DNA from: a virus
IMG/VR virus record: IMGVR_UViG_3300049489_000976
Location: 1 to 24,237 of that record
Reading direction: 5' to 3' (one strand)
Length of the DNA stretch: 24,237 nt
This document shows, piece by piece, positions 1-7,571 of this stretch; within the stretch, counting starts at the first letter, position 1; each line of letters begins with the position of its first letter. The notes below the pieces were generated by a model. The model worked only from the letters and a program-made list of their open reading frames with translations, did no database searches and was not told where the DNA came from. A program made the position numbers and the translations under genes.

Positions 1-2882
1 ACATTAATTGCCGCTTTCTGGAACGGGGTAAACGAGATGAACTCTGGGCCAGCTTCGCCGGCCAAAAACATTGTTGGCTGATTGACCCAATAGCTCCCGC
101 CATTGGCTTGCGCTCCGCCATTGGCGACCGCAGTCTGCCCCGCCGACGATGAAGACGGAATGCCAAGCGCCGCCTTGGCAGCCTCGAGCGCCGCCAGGGC
201 AGCGCGCGCCGCCATGTCAGCCAGCCCTTGAATTGCGCCGCTGATACCCGACTTCATAAACTCAATGATGCCCGCCCCAACAGCCGAAAAGCTCTCGGCC
301 TGACTGGTGAAGGCGTTTTTCACCGCTTCAACCCCGGCCGCCACCTCGGTTTGAATTTCCGTCCACTTGGTCTTAACCGCTGTCAGAAATTCAACCCACG
401 CTAAATCCCACGCGGCCTTGAGTTCGGTCAACTTGGTTGTAATGGCGGTGTAGACCTCGCCCACCTTTGTGGTGACAGCGGTGACCATTTCGGCCCATTT
501 TTCGGCCAGCGCTGTTTTCACCATCTCCCAGTCGGTGCGCCAATTTGCGTCCAACTCGTCCATCCGCGTTGTGACCGCCGTAATAATTCCACCAACAAAT
601 GCCGTAACGGTGGCAATCACTGCGGTGGCAGCCGCCATGATCGTGGTGCTCAAATTGTTCCAAACCGCAGAGACAATGGTCACCAACATATTCCAATTGT
701 TCGACCAAACAGTGGTGAACTCAGCGAGGTTTGTCCCCACCAAGCCAAGCGCAATCTCCATGAAAGCGGCCAAGGTGCTCTTCATGGTCTCGAACGCACC
801 AAACCAGTTGCCCGTCCATAGCTGCAAGTTTGCTGTCAAAATCCCGGCAAGCAGCGTCAGGCCAGCAACAATTGTGGCAATCGCAAATTGCCCAATGCCA
901 GTGGCAATCGCAATCACCGTTGCGCCATGCTCAGACCAGAAAGCATTAGCCATCGTGAAGAAGCCCTGCAAAACCCCCATAATGGTCAGGAGATTGGCTG
1001 TGATTTGCGGTCCGGCAGAGCCCAGGGCGTTTTGCAACGTCTGCCCCAGATTTTGAAAAGCCTCTTGAAACTTTGGCCCATCCGCCACGACGGTCTCAAT
1101 AAACGAGCCAATGGCCTGCCCGAGACTTAAGAGACCGGCCACAATGGGGCTTCCCTCCGTTAGCTCAGAGAAGGCTGTGGAAAAACCCTGTCCAAGCGTT
1201 TGGAGCCCACCCGCAATGTCGCCCGACACCATTTGCCGCGCCGCCGCCGAAATAGCCAATAGCGCCGTGATCGCCGGGCTGTCTTCGGATAGCCCAAAAA
1301 TCCCGCCGGTGAAGTCGCCCGTCACCAGCGTTTGAATCATTGCGGCGAAGCTGTCCCAGTTCAGCGCCACCAACGCGGCGAGACCAGCCACCACCAGCCC
1401 AATCGGCGAAACCAAAGCCGCGCCGACCGTAGCGAGCGTCCCCAAAAAACCAAGCAGGGGCCCCAGGGCTGCGGCCGCCAAGCCAATCAGCACCCCCCAC
1501 TGCAACCAAGCCGGGTTAGCCGTCATCAACCAATCTAAAATCGGTTGCAGCGCCGTCAGCAGACCGAAAGCCATGGGCAAAAGCATTTGCCCAATTTGAA
1601 TCAACGCGGCCGTGCCTTTGTTTTTGAAGTTGTCCCACTGGGCCGCCCACGATTTGGATTGCTGCTCAAACGCGGCCCCCGTTGCCCCTGACGCATTTGC
1701 CATTGCCGTCAGGCTTTCGGTAAAATCAGTGCCGCCGTTTCGCGCCAAGGCCAACGCCCCGCGCAGCGCGCGCACATTGGGGAACAACTCAGCCAACTGC
1801 TCCACGCTCACGCCAGTGGACTCGGCCATGTCATTGAGCACCGTCGTGTAATCAATGTTGGCCGCCATTGCGTCTTCAATTTCGATGGTTTGCAGTTGAA
1901 GCGAAGCGGTTTGTTGGTCGTAGGACTCTTTCGCTGCCGCCCCCCACTCGCCCGCCGCTTTCAATTCCAGTTTCCATTTTTCAAGCGCTTTTTGCTGCTC
2001 TTCAATGGTGGCCAGCTGCGCTTGCAGGGGGGCGTCAGCGTTGGTGGCTACGGAGGACCACATATCCGTGTATTCCACCAATTGCGTAATGGCCCCAGAG
2101 AGGCCGTCGGCTTCCAGACTGGCCATGCTAAATTCAATCCCTAAGGCTTCGGCGACTTCCCTCGCCCCTTCGCTTGGGGAGATATAGGACAACATTAACT
2201 GATTGAGCGAGGTCGCGCTTTCACTGGCGCTGATACCGCTTTGCGACATGGTCGCAATGGCAGCGGCTACCTCTTCGATAGGCACCCCAGCCGCTGCGGC
2301 CGAGCCAATGGTGTCGCCAATGGAACCCGCCAATTCTTCAAACGAGAAAACGCCGATATCCACCGCCTTAAACAACACATCCGAGACCCGGCCTGCATCG
2401 GCGGCGCTCATGCCATAGGCATTGAGCACCGCCGTAACAGCTTTGGCCGAAACCTCGGTGGTTGTTAGGCCCGCGCTGGCGGCTTTGGTAGACGCCTCCA
2501 GCACTTTCATGGCGTCTTCCCCAGCGAAACCCGACGACTGAATTTGATAAAACCCCGCCGCCAAATTCGCTGCGCTATCACGGGTGAGGGTCAAGTCTTG
2601 CGACATTGCCACAAACCGCGCCGAGAGGGCCGCAATGTCTACATCAGTCGCCTTGCTGATGGATTGGATGTTGCGCATCTGCGCATCCAAATCCATCGCC
2701 GCATTGGCGGCCGCCATCCCCAACCCCACCAACGGCACCGTCAGGCCAGCCGTGAGAGACATGCCAGCGCTTTGCATTGATGCGCCCGCGCTTTGCAGCG
2801 CCGACCGTGCGCCAGACAACCCGGCTTGCAAGCCAGAGATGTCGGCACCAATCCGCGCAAACAATGAAGCGATTTCAGACAT
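1..2882 (-). CDS. tape measure protein (C-terminus cut by window edge)
   Basis: I read the minus frame from the ATG at 2882 to the left edge and found no stop, giving 960 codons. The N-terminus reads MSEIASLFARIGADISGLQ and continues into SLTAGLTVPLVGLG, typical of TP901-like tape measure proteins. Ala/Gly/Ser-rich helical stretches follow. A strongly hydrophobic block of about 45 residues (IGLAAAALGPLLGFLG and on) lies in the middle, and Trp-Lys-Thr-rich heptad-like repeats lie in the last third. The last visible residues contain GEAGPEFISFTP, the usual GEAGPE motif near the end of this family, so only a short C-terminal part should be missing. The protein sets tail length and helps DNA cross the host envelope. 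Its start overlaps the frameshift ORF upstream by 8 bases, the normal tail-chaperone to tape-measure arrangement. Confidence 0.93.
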   Translation of the reverse strand, partial: MSEIASLFARIGADISGLQAGLSGARSALQSAGASMQSAGMSLTAGLTVPLVGLGMAAANAAMDLDAQMRNIQSISKATDVDIAALSARFVAMSQDLTLTRDSAANLAAGFYQIQSSGFAGEDAMKVLEASTKAASAGLTTTEVSAKAVTAVLNAYGMSAADAGRVSDVLFKAVDIGVFSFEELAGSIGDTIGSAAAAGVPIEEVAAAIATMSQSGISASESATSLNQLMLSYISPSEGAREVAEALGIEFSMASLEADGLSGAITQLVEYTDMWSSVATNADAPLQAQLATIEEQQKALEKWKLELKAAGEWGAAAKESYDQQTASLQLQTIEIEDAMAANIDYTTVLNDMAESTGVSVEQLAELFPNVRALRGALALARNGGTDFTESLTAMANASGATGAAFEQQSKSWAAQWDNFKNKGTAALIQIGQMLLPMAFGLLTALQPILDWLMTANPAWLQWGVLIGLAAAALGPLLGFLGTLATVGAALVSPIGLVVAGLAALVALNWDSFAAMIQTLVTGDFTGGIFGLSEDSPAITALLAISAAARQMVSGDIAGGLQTLGQGFSTAFSELTEGSPIVAGLLSLGQAIGSFIETVVADGPKFQEAFQNLGQTLQNALGSAGPQITANLLTIMGVLQGFFTMANAFWSEHGATVIAIATGIGQFAIATIVAGLTLLAGILTANLQLWTGNWFGAFETMKSTLAAFMEIALGLVGTNLAEFTTVWSNNWNMLVTIVSAVWNNLSTTIMAAATAVIATVTAFVGGIITAVTTRMDELDANWRTDWEMVKTALAEKWAEMVTAVTTKVGEVYTAITTKLTELKAAWDLAWVEFLTAVKTKWTEIQTEVAAGVEAVKNAFTSQAESFSAVGAGIIEFMKSGISGAIQGLADMAARAALAALEAAKAALGIPSSSSAGQTAVANGGAQANGGSYWVNQPTMFLAGEAGPEFISFTPFQKAAIN

Positions 2883-3099
2883 GGGAGTTGTGGAGTTCGA
2901 TCATCATGGCGACAATTTCCATTGCCGCATCGGGTGACTTACCCTTGCTGGTCTCCTTGCGGAGCAAGCCTGCAATTTCAAGGTAAGCCGACCACTCGAT
3001 GAATTCGGCATGGCTCATTTCACGGCCGAGACGCGCCACCGTCATGCCCAGTCGGTCGGCCAACTGGAACATAAAAAGCCGGTGGCCGTCTCGAATTAG
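2875..3099 (-). CDS. tail assembly chaperone, gpT-like extension made by -1 frameshift
   Basis: This open frame has no good start of its own. It is in the -1 frame relative to the chaperone ORF just upstream. If ribosomes slip at AAAAAAC (3105-3099), reading continues as LIRDGHRLF and then MFQLADRLGMTVARLG through to the stop at 2875, adding 74 residues to the 112-residue upstream product (186 aa in total). The pattern MTVARL..EMSHAEFIEWSAYLEI resembles the C-terminal domain of siphophage GT-type chaperones, which binds the tape measure protein, the next gene here. An ATG at 3072 exists, but I see no Shine-Dalgarno for it. The frame relation and the slippery site are seen; use of the frameshift is inferred from the family. 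Confidence 0.82.
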   Translation of the reverse strand, partial: LIRDGHRLFMFQLADRLGMTVARLGREMSHAEFIEWSAYLEIAGLLRKETSKGKSPDAAMEIVAMMIELHNSHV

Positions 3100-3434
3100 T
3101 TTTTTCGGGCCTCATCCAACGCCTTCTGCTCAAAACCGCTCAGCCGCGTGAACGCGTTGGTGATGCGGGTGATGGGGGCCATGCTCTTTTGCTTCAGCCA
3201 AACCAAGTCGTCTTCAGTGAATTTTGGTTCCACCACGCCATAGAGCAGGCTATAGAGGGCGGCTTTTTCAGGGTCGGTCTTGCCGTCTGCGCCTTGCATC
3301 TTTTTCAGCAGGTCCATACCGTCATTCAAGCTGGCACCCTGCACAATTACATCGCCGCCCCATTCCGGCACCGACACAACTTCGGTTGGTAAATCAACAG
3401 ATTCTTTGATTTGGTCTAAGCTCAAAATAGCCAT
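3096..3434 (-). CDS. tail assembly chaperone (gpG-like)
   Basis: A 112-residue protein beginning MAILSLDQIKESVDLPTEVV and ending FEQKALDEARKN. Size, acidic/hydrophobic composition and position between tail tube and tape measure match the first ORF of phage tail assembly chaperone pairs (lambda G type). These coat the tape measure protein during tail assembly and are absent from the mature virion. The last codons carry a slippery heptamer directly before the TAA stop, so a fraction of ribosomes should make a longer GT-type form. The start has no obvious Shine-Dalgarno. It follows the tail tube gene after 47 bases, so translation may depend partly on the upstream gene. Family assignment rests on context and the frameshift more than on a sequence motif. 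Confidence 0.82.
   Translation of the reverse strand: MAILSLDQIKESVDLPTEVVSVPEWGGDVIVQGASLNDGMDLLKKMQGADGKTDPEKAALYSLLYGVVEPKFTEDDLVWLKQKSMAPITRITNAFTRLSGFEQKALDEARKN
3099..3105 (-). promoter_or_regulatory. -1 programmed ribosomal frameshift slippery site
   Basis: On the minus strand the chaperone ends CGA AAA AAC TAA. The bases A AAA AAC form a canonical X XXY YYZ heptamer in the correct phase, immediately before the stop codon. Slipping back one base enters the open frame that runs to 2875. Only a weak GGC/GCC hairpin lies downstream, so stimulation may come mainly from the adjacent stop. Confidence 0.82.
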
Positions 3435-3481
3435 GTTGTTGGTGGGCGGCCTTCAGCCACGCGCCTGGGCCACCCACTCCA

Positions 3482-3883
3482 TTAATTGGTGGTGTCGGTC
3501 AGCGCGCCACTAAATTGGAAAGTGATAGTGGCCTTGACTATGTCGTCATAGGGATGTTCTTTCTCCCGACTCTTGACGATGGCATTCACGTAATGCTTGG
3601 GTTTCCCGGTTGCAGTCCCCTCGGGCTGCCATTGCAAGGTGCCCTCCGCGCCTTTGTCGCACAAATTCCAAAGCGCCGTGGGAGCGGTGCCGTCACGCAC
3701 ATCCACCACTTCCAGCTTCGCATCGCCATCCTCCAGCGCGGTGAGATAGGTTTTCGCCGTGTCGCTCCCGGCGCTTTGGTCAACCAGGTCAATCTCTTCT
3801 TTCGTGTTCAGCGAGCGAAAGCGCGTGCTGACTTCTGTGCCCTTGAAAGTTACGATTAATCCACTACCCGTGTACTGCGCCAT
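3482..3883 (-). CDS. major tail tube protein
   Basis: 133 residues beginning MAQYTGSGLIVTFKGTEVS. The short beta-rich sequence, with a STRFRSLNTKEEIDLVD stretch early and IVKATITFQFSGALTDTTN at the end, fits siphophage tail tube proteins. These polymerise into the hollow tail tube. Position supports this: it follows the DUF3168-like tail terminator and precedes the tail chaperones and tape measure. The start is fixed by an extremely strong ribosome-binding site (AGGAGGTGA, six bases between AGGAGG and ATG), as expected for an abundant structural protein. A perfect 33-nt hairpin lies just upstream of this site. No N-terminal signal or membrane segment is seen. Confidence 0.8.
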   Translation of the reverse strand: MAQYTGSGLIVTFKGTEVSTRFRSLNTKEEIDLVDQSAGSDTAKTYLTALEDGDAKLEVVDVRDGTAPTALWNLCDKGAEGTLQWQPEGTATGKPKHYVNAIVKSREKEHPYDDIVKATITFQFSGALTDTTN

Positions 3884-3908
3884 GCGTCACCTCCTGGCTG
3901 TGTGCCAC

Positions 3909-3941
3909 GCCGCTTCGTCCAGTTCGACTGGACGAAGCGGC
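3909..3941 (-). repeat. perfect inverted repeat (15-bp stem, 3-nt loop) upstream of tail tube gene
   Basis: GCCGCTTCGTCCAGT pairs perfectly with its complement across a three-base loop. On the minus strand a run of eight T residues (3943-3950) comes before, not after, the hairpin, so it is not a standard intrinsic terminator for the operon; the plus strand has A residues after it, so it is not one there either. It lies in the 5' leader of the tail tube gene, about 12 bases before its ribosome-binding site. A role as an mRNA stabiliser or processing site is inferred. Confidence 0.85.
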
Positions 3942-3951
3942 TAAAAAAAAC

Positions 3952-4350
3952 TCAATCCACCCGCACCCGATAAAGCCCACCATCGTGCCAAAACCGCAAG
4001 CCTTCGGGCGTCGTCTCCACCGTTTGAATTTGCGCCGTGCGGGCCATCCAATAGTTTGTCCAGCCGGTAATACTCAAGGTCTGCCGGTGAAGCGCGGCCC
4101 GAATGGCATCCCCAATCTGGGCGGCCTCGGCTGCGCTCACCTTGCTCACGCCGCGCACCTGGTACAGCAGGTTGATGCTGTCGGCCGGCGTCAGGTTTTC
4201 ATCCCCGCCCGCTTGCACCGCGTAAATCACATAGGGCGCAGTTGCCCCCTGGGGGGCCGCTCCGCGATAAATGCGCGTGCTGACCAGCGCCGTGACCCCA
4301 CTGGCCCCGGCCAATTTGTCGTACATCGCGTCGTCTATCGCGGCGGTCAT
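3952..4350 (-). CDS. tail completion/terminator protein, DUF3168-like
   Basis: 132 residues beginning MTAAIDDAMYDKLAGASGVT. The layout is typical of DUF3168 tail terminators (SPP1 gp17 type): a short N-terminal helix, then GVTALVSTRIYRGAAPQGATAPYVIYAV (tokens of the family's V..RIY....PQ.A..PYV.Y pattern), then an internal SINLLYQVRGVSK strand and a beta-rich C-terminus ending LYRVRVD. Such proteins cap the tail tube and provide the joining face to the head. It follows the gp10-like protein after 11 bases and precedes the tail tube gene, the conserved siphophage order. Assignment is by recognisable pattern and synteny. Confidence 0.82.
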   Translation of the reverse strand: MTAAIDDAMYDKLAGASGVTALVSTRIYRGAAPQGATAPYVIYAVQAGGDENLTPADSINLLYQVRGVSKVSAAEAAQIGDAIRAALHRQTLSITGWTNYWMARTAQIQTVETTPEGLRFWHDGGLYRVRVD

Positions 4351-4361
4351 GGTGAGACGAT

Positions 4362-4769
4362 TTACACGAACAACTGCCGCCAGGCCGAATTAACTTGTGG
4401 CCGAACCTGTTCAACGGCGGGCGTGAGATAGGGATTTTGCAATTCTTGCCAGTAGGCATATTCAACGGCCACACCGACCACACGCTCAAATTTATTGGCT
4501 GCCACCACCTGAGGCACGAGCCCCACGCCGGGCCGACGGGATTCAGCTTCACTTGCCGCACTGCCATAACCCGTGCTGCTGCCCCCACTGGCACCACTCA
4601 CATAAATCGAATTCCGCATGGCCCCCGTGTCATATGCCGTGAGGGGTTTAGCGATGCGTTCCACATCAAACGCGGCTTTGTCTAAAATCGCCGCCGCGCG
4701 CGCGGGAATGACGCCAATCAACCGATCCAGCGGTCCCAAGTTCAACTCGATAGAAACGTCGTTTGCCAT
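4362..4769 (-). CDS. HK97 gp10-like tail completion protein
   Basis: 135 residues beginning MANDVSIELNLGPLDRLIGV. The central KPLTAYDTGAMRNSIYV and late VEYAYWQEL.NPYLTPAVE segments match the HK97 gp10 family pattern (P.DTG.LR.SI ... Y....E.G....P.L.PA). These proteins act at the head-tail junction or at tail completion. A Gly/Ser-rich linker (ASGGSSTGYGSAAS) separates the two parts. The gene starts four bases after the stop of the upstream head-tail joining gene and is followed by the DUF3168-like gene, the usual neighbours. No catalytic residues are expected in this structural family. Confidence 0.82.
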   Translation of the reverse strand: MANDVSIELNLGPLDRLIGVIPARAAAILDKAAFDVERIAKPLTAYDTGAMRNSIYVSGASGGSSTGYGSAASEAESRRPGVGLVPQVVAANKFERVVGVAVEYAYWQELQNPYLTPAVEQVRPQVNSAWRQLFV

Positions 4770-4772
4770 CGG

Positions 4773-5147
4773 TCACTCCACCCGTTTCAGATATGCCCGC
4801 TTGACCATCCGCCAGGAGGCCGCCGCGTTCACGCAGGCCGTCACCTCATACGTCACGCCATTGCACACCACGCGGTCGGTCGCGCTCAGGGCCTGGTCTT
4901 TGCCGACTGTGAACACGTAGTCGCTGATGGCGGCCAACGCCATGCCAATCTCTTTTTCGGCCGCTGCGCGATTGCTGGTCATCAACCGGCACGCCACCCC
5001 GGTGTAGGTGTTGGCGTAGGTTGTTGCCACGGAGCCCTTGGTGTTGGCGACCGTCTGCGTCTGAATGGTGCAGGTGTCGGGCAAGGCGCTTTCTTCGGTC
5101 ACCTGCATCGCTGTCAGTTCGGCAGGGCTTATCGGCAACATGGTCAT
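4773..5147 (-). CDS. head-tail joining (head closure) protein
   Basis: 124 residues beginning MTMLPISPAELTAMQ. The segment LPDTCTIQTQT followed by YTGVACRLM and a C-terminal strand-rich region (YVFTVGKDQALSATDRVVCNGVTYEVTACV) fits the small beta-barrel head-closure proteins (SPP1 gp16/lambda FII type), which often start with a D.C.I...T pattern and end describing an interpretable T.YEV strand. The start overlaps the stop of the adaptor gene as ATGA, implying translational coupling. Position between the connector adaptor and the gp10-like protein supports the call. The exact family is not certain from sequence alone. Confidence 0.72.
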   Translation of the reverse strand: MTMLPISPAELTAMQVTEESALPDTCTIQTQTVANTKGSVATTYANTYTGVACRLMTSNRAAAEKEIGMALAAISDYVFTVGKDQALSATDRVVCNGVTYEVTACVNAAASWRMVKRAYLKRVE

Positions 5148-5737
5148 TCGTCATCCACCGCCACGTCGCTGCGTACCAGACGGCTGACCTTCATCCGGTG
5201 CTGGCTGTCTTTGCGGTAGTGATCGGCCATCGCCAGGCAGTGCTCCCGCAGTTGGCTCCGCTTGAAGCTGGCCCCATCGGCGCTAAAGTCATAGGCCGTT
5301 ACGTAATGCGCGGCCTTGCGCTCCCAAATATCCGCCGCCGCCGCCCGCAGGTCATAACTGCGGGTGGTCAAATACCGCGCCGAGCCCTCCGTGTCGGTCG
5401 TGAAACGAAAAATCCCAGCGTCATAATTGGCCGTGTAATTGGCCGTGCCGATGCTGGCGTAGGTGTCATCCTGAATGTCGAAAAATGGCGTGCCGCTCGC
5501 CGCTTCTTCCAAGTTGCGGAAGGACGTGTAATAGTTGAAGTAGCCCAGCGTCCCGCCAAGGTATTCCTCCACCGTGGTCAACGGCTCCCGTTGCAAATCA
5601 ATTCGGTGCCGATCAAGCACTGCCAGGATGTGCTCATCGCCCCAATACGACTCGTCGGCCACGGTGTAATCCGCCGTGCCCGCGTCGGTCATCGCACGCA
5701 ACCGAGTGATGAGGTTGACCATCCCCGCGCGGCTCAT
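5144..5737 (-). CDS. head-tail connector adaptor protein (gp6/gp15-like)
   Basis: 197 residues beginning MSRAGMVNLITRLRAMTDAG. The N-terminal half starts with a helix, then DESYWGDEHILAVLDRHRIDL, typical of adaptors that dock under the portal; such proteins are mainly alpha-helical. A middle beta-rich insertion (about residues 60-125) is followed by a helical C-terminal part (SYDLRAAAADIWERKAAHYVTAYDF, then SQLREHCLAMADHYRK). The pattern of unpacked DIQDD..ASI....Y and later helices matches phage proteins annotated as gp15/gp6-like adaptors. The start overlaps the GT4 stop as ATGA. It is the first gene of the connector block after the glycosyltransferase cassette. Confidence 0.7.
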   Translation of the reverse strand: MSRAGMVNLITRLRAMTDAGTADYTVADESYWGDEHILAVLDRHRIDLQREPLTTVEEYLGGTLGYFNYYTSFRNLEEAASGTPFFDIQDDTYASIGTANYTANYDAGIFRFTTDTEGSARYLTTRSYDLRAAAADIWERKAAHYVTAYDFSADGASFKRSQLREHCLAMADHYRKDSQHRMKVSRLVRSDVAVDDE

Positions 5738-6912
5738 GCCACCACCTCGCGCGCCCGGCTTTTATCCGCCCGCGCTGCACCCATCACTTTCGCCAGCACA
5801 TCCCCCCATTGCTCCGCCACGAACGCCCAGTCATAGCCGCGCGCCCAAGCCACGCAATCCGCCGGGCTGATGGCTTGCTCCGCAATGTCGCGCTGGGCGA
5901 TGCTCAACACTTCCGCAACGCCAGCGATTTCCGGGCGGTTCCACCAACCATCCAGCGCGCTCCACTCAGCCCGCGTGTTATGCACCAGCCAACCTACCCG
6001 GCCGGGAATCAACTCCCGCATGGAGGTGTTGGCCGCGCCGATCACCGGCACCCCACAGGCCAACGCTTCGATAATGGCAATGCCAAAGCCCTCGGCGGCG
6101 CTGGCGTGCAGCAACACATCCAGGCTGTTGTAAAACTCGGCCATGTCCACCGCTTGGCCCCCATAAGCCGTGTCCCACTGCGACACCAACAGCACCCGCT
6201 CCGCCACCGGGCCAAACTCGTTGAGATAGGCCCGGATGTTGACCCCGCCCAGCGCCGTGGTCCACAGCACCAAATAGGCCTCGGGATGGTCACCAGCGAA
6301 CTCACAGAAGCCCGCAATGTTTTGGGCCAGTGCCTTGCGGTCGCCGGGCAAGTTCGTGCCACACATCCCCACCAAAAACGCATTGTCCGGCAGGCCCAGG
6401 GCCTTGCGTGCCGTCACGCGCTTTGCCAAATCCGGCTTAAACACCGCCGTGTCCACCCCGTAGGGCATGACCTTCACCGGCAGGTGGGGGTGGGCGCGCG
6501 CCAGCACATCCCGGCCATACTCCGAAAACGAAAGGGTAAGCGTCGCGTTTTCGAGCCGTTGCGCCAGCCCGCGCTGCGGCGGGTCTTGGTCAATGGGGCA
6601 CCAGGCCAGCCACGGGCGGCCCGCTTCAGAAAACCCGCGCATGTTCTGCAACACCCACGGGTCGAACAGACTCACAATCACATCAATCCGCTCCCGGTCG
6701 CAAATGGCCGCATAAACGTCCTCGCCCCAAGTGCTGCGGAAGGGCAGATACACCTTCAGCCCGCCGAACTCGGTCACCCCCGGCCCACGCTCTTGCACCG
6801 CCAGCACCACCACCTCGTGACCCTGCGCCTTCAGCGCATTGGCCCAGGGCAACACGGGGGCCCCATACCCGGTGCGCCGCCACAGCGCGTGCGCAATCAT
6901 CAAAATTCGCAT
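5734..6912 (-). CDS. GT4-family glycosyltransferase (GT-B fold), copy 1
   Basis: 392 residues; I chose the ATG at 6912 because MRILMIAHALWRRTGYG starts the GT-B N-terminal Rossmann domain, and the 17 codons before it are low-complexity. The linker region carries VKVMPYGVDTAVFKP, the common P.GVD...F.P motif. The C-terminal domain carries SAAEGFGIAIIEALACGVPVI, the GT4 E-X7-E motif (E274 and E282), which binds the nucleotide-sugar donor. It is a paralog of the gene at 7571-8734: both share the WAW/CP.D..P block, the GVDT.VF block and the EGFGI block. It probably transfers a sugar from a nucleotide sugar to an unknown acceptor. It overlaps the methyltransferase by 13 bases and the connector adaptor by ATGA, so it is co-translated with virion genes. 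Confidence 0.9.
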   Translation of the reverse strand: MRILMIAHALWRRTGYGAPVLPWANALKAQGHEVVVLAVQERGPGVTEFGGLKVYLPFRSTWGEDVYAAICDRERIDVIVSLFDPWVLQNMRGFSEAGRPWLAWCPIDQDPPQRGLAQRLENATLTLSFSEYGRDVLARAHPHLPVKVMPYGVDTAVFKPDLAKRVTARKALGLPDNAFLVGMCGTNLPGDRKALAQNIAGFCEFAGDHPEAYLVLWTTALGGVNIRAYLNEFGPVAERVLLVSQWDTAYGGQAVDMAEFYNSLDVLLHASAAEGFGIAIIEALACGVPVIGAANTSMRELIPGRVGWLVHNTRAEWSALDGWWNRPEIAGVAEVLSIAQRDIAEQAISPADCVAWARGYDWAFVAEQWGDVLAKVMGAARADKSRAREVVA

Positions 6913-7571
6913 GGCAACTCCTGCACCACCACCGCGCGCTTTTCCAACTCCCAAGCCAAGCACGCGCCCGCCCGGTGGCCCGCATACTCAGCGTTCAACA
7001 CCTGTGCAATGCTCGCCTGGTGATATTCCCCGTCCTCGGCCAGTTTCCAGAAAGCGCAATCGTGCTGTTTCCAATGGCTGATGGGGAAGAGGCGCTCCAG
7101 CGCTGCTGCGCCAAATACCCGCTGGGCCCCGCCGGGGTGCGTGGTCACATGGTCTCGCCCAAAGGGGGTGGTGAGGAGCAGCCGCCCACCAGGGCACAGC
7201 CAGTCATGCAAGTTGCGGGCGAAATGCCCCAGCGCGCCGGCGTCTGCCTGATTGCCATAGGCCGCCAGCCCCACGTGGTCAATCACGCTCACGCACACAA
7301 TCAGGTCAAAGCGTTCGTCCGGCACCCAAAACGGCAACTCGCCATCCAACTTGGCGCTGGCCGCGTTGCTCACCACCTGCTCGACGCCATGCACCACCGC
7401 ATCCAGTGGCCGCGTGTCCAACGCCCAAACCTTCGCGCCGGTGGCCACCAGCTGCGGCAAGTAGGCGGAGCCACAGGCCCCCACATCCAAAATGCGCTGC
7501 GGCTGGCCGAGGTGCGCAAGCACCCACGGCACTTCCACCACGCGCTCGGTCAAACCCATAGGCTGCGCCAT
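6900..7571 (-). CDS. class I SAM-dependent methyltransferase
   Basis: 223 residues beginning MAQPMGLTERVVEVPWVLAH. Motif I is QRILDVGACGSAYLPQLVATG (residues 25-45), followed by an acidic residue ending the second strand (WALDTRP). The post-I strand is FDLIVCVSVIDHVGL (about 88-102), and a PGGRLLLTTPFG strand lies at 127-138, as in methyltransferase_11-type enzymes. The start was chosen because its ATG overlaps the TAA of the upstream glycosyltransferase (TAATG), giving tight coupling. The substrate is unknown. Lying between two glycosyltransferases, it may methylate a sugar or a nucleotide-sugar-derived group, which is an inference. The C-terminal HWKQHDCAFWKLAEDGEYHQAS part is not diagnostic. 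Confidence 0.85.
   Translation of the reverse strand: MAQPMGLTERVVEVPWVLAHLGQPQRILDVGACGSAYLPQLVATGAKVWALDTRPLDAVVHGVEQVVSNAASAKLDGELPFWVPDERFDLIVCVSVIDHVGLAAYGNQADAGALGHFARNLHDWLCPGGRLLLTTPFGRDHVTTHPGGAQRVFGAAALERLFPISHWKQHDCAFWKLAEDGEYHQASIAQVLNAEYAGHRAGACLAWELEKRAVVVQELPCEF

Noticed and set aside
3909-3950. Hairpin plus A/T run as an intrinsic terminator
   Set aside because: The T-run is upstream of the hairpin on the minus strand and appears as A residues after it on the plus strand, so neither strand has hairpin followed by T.
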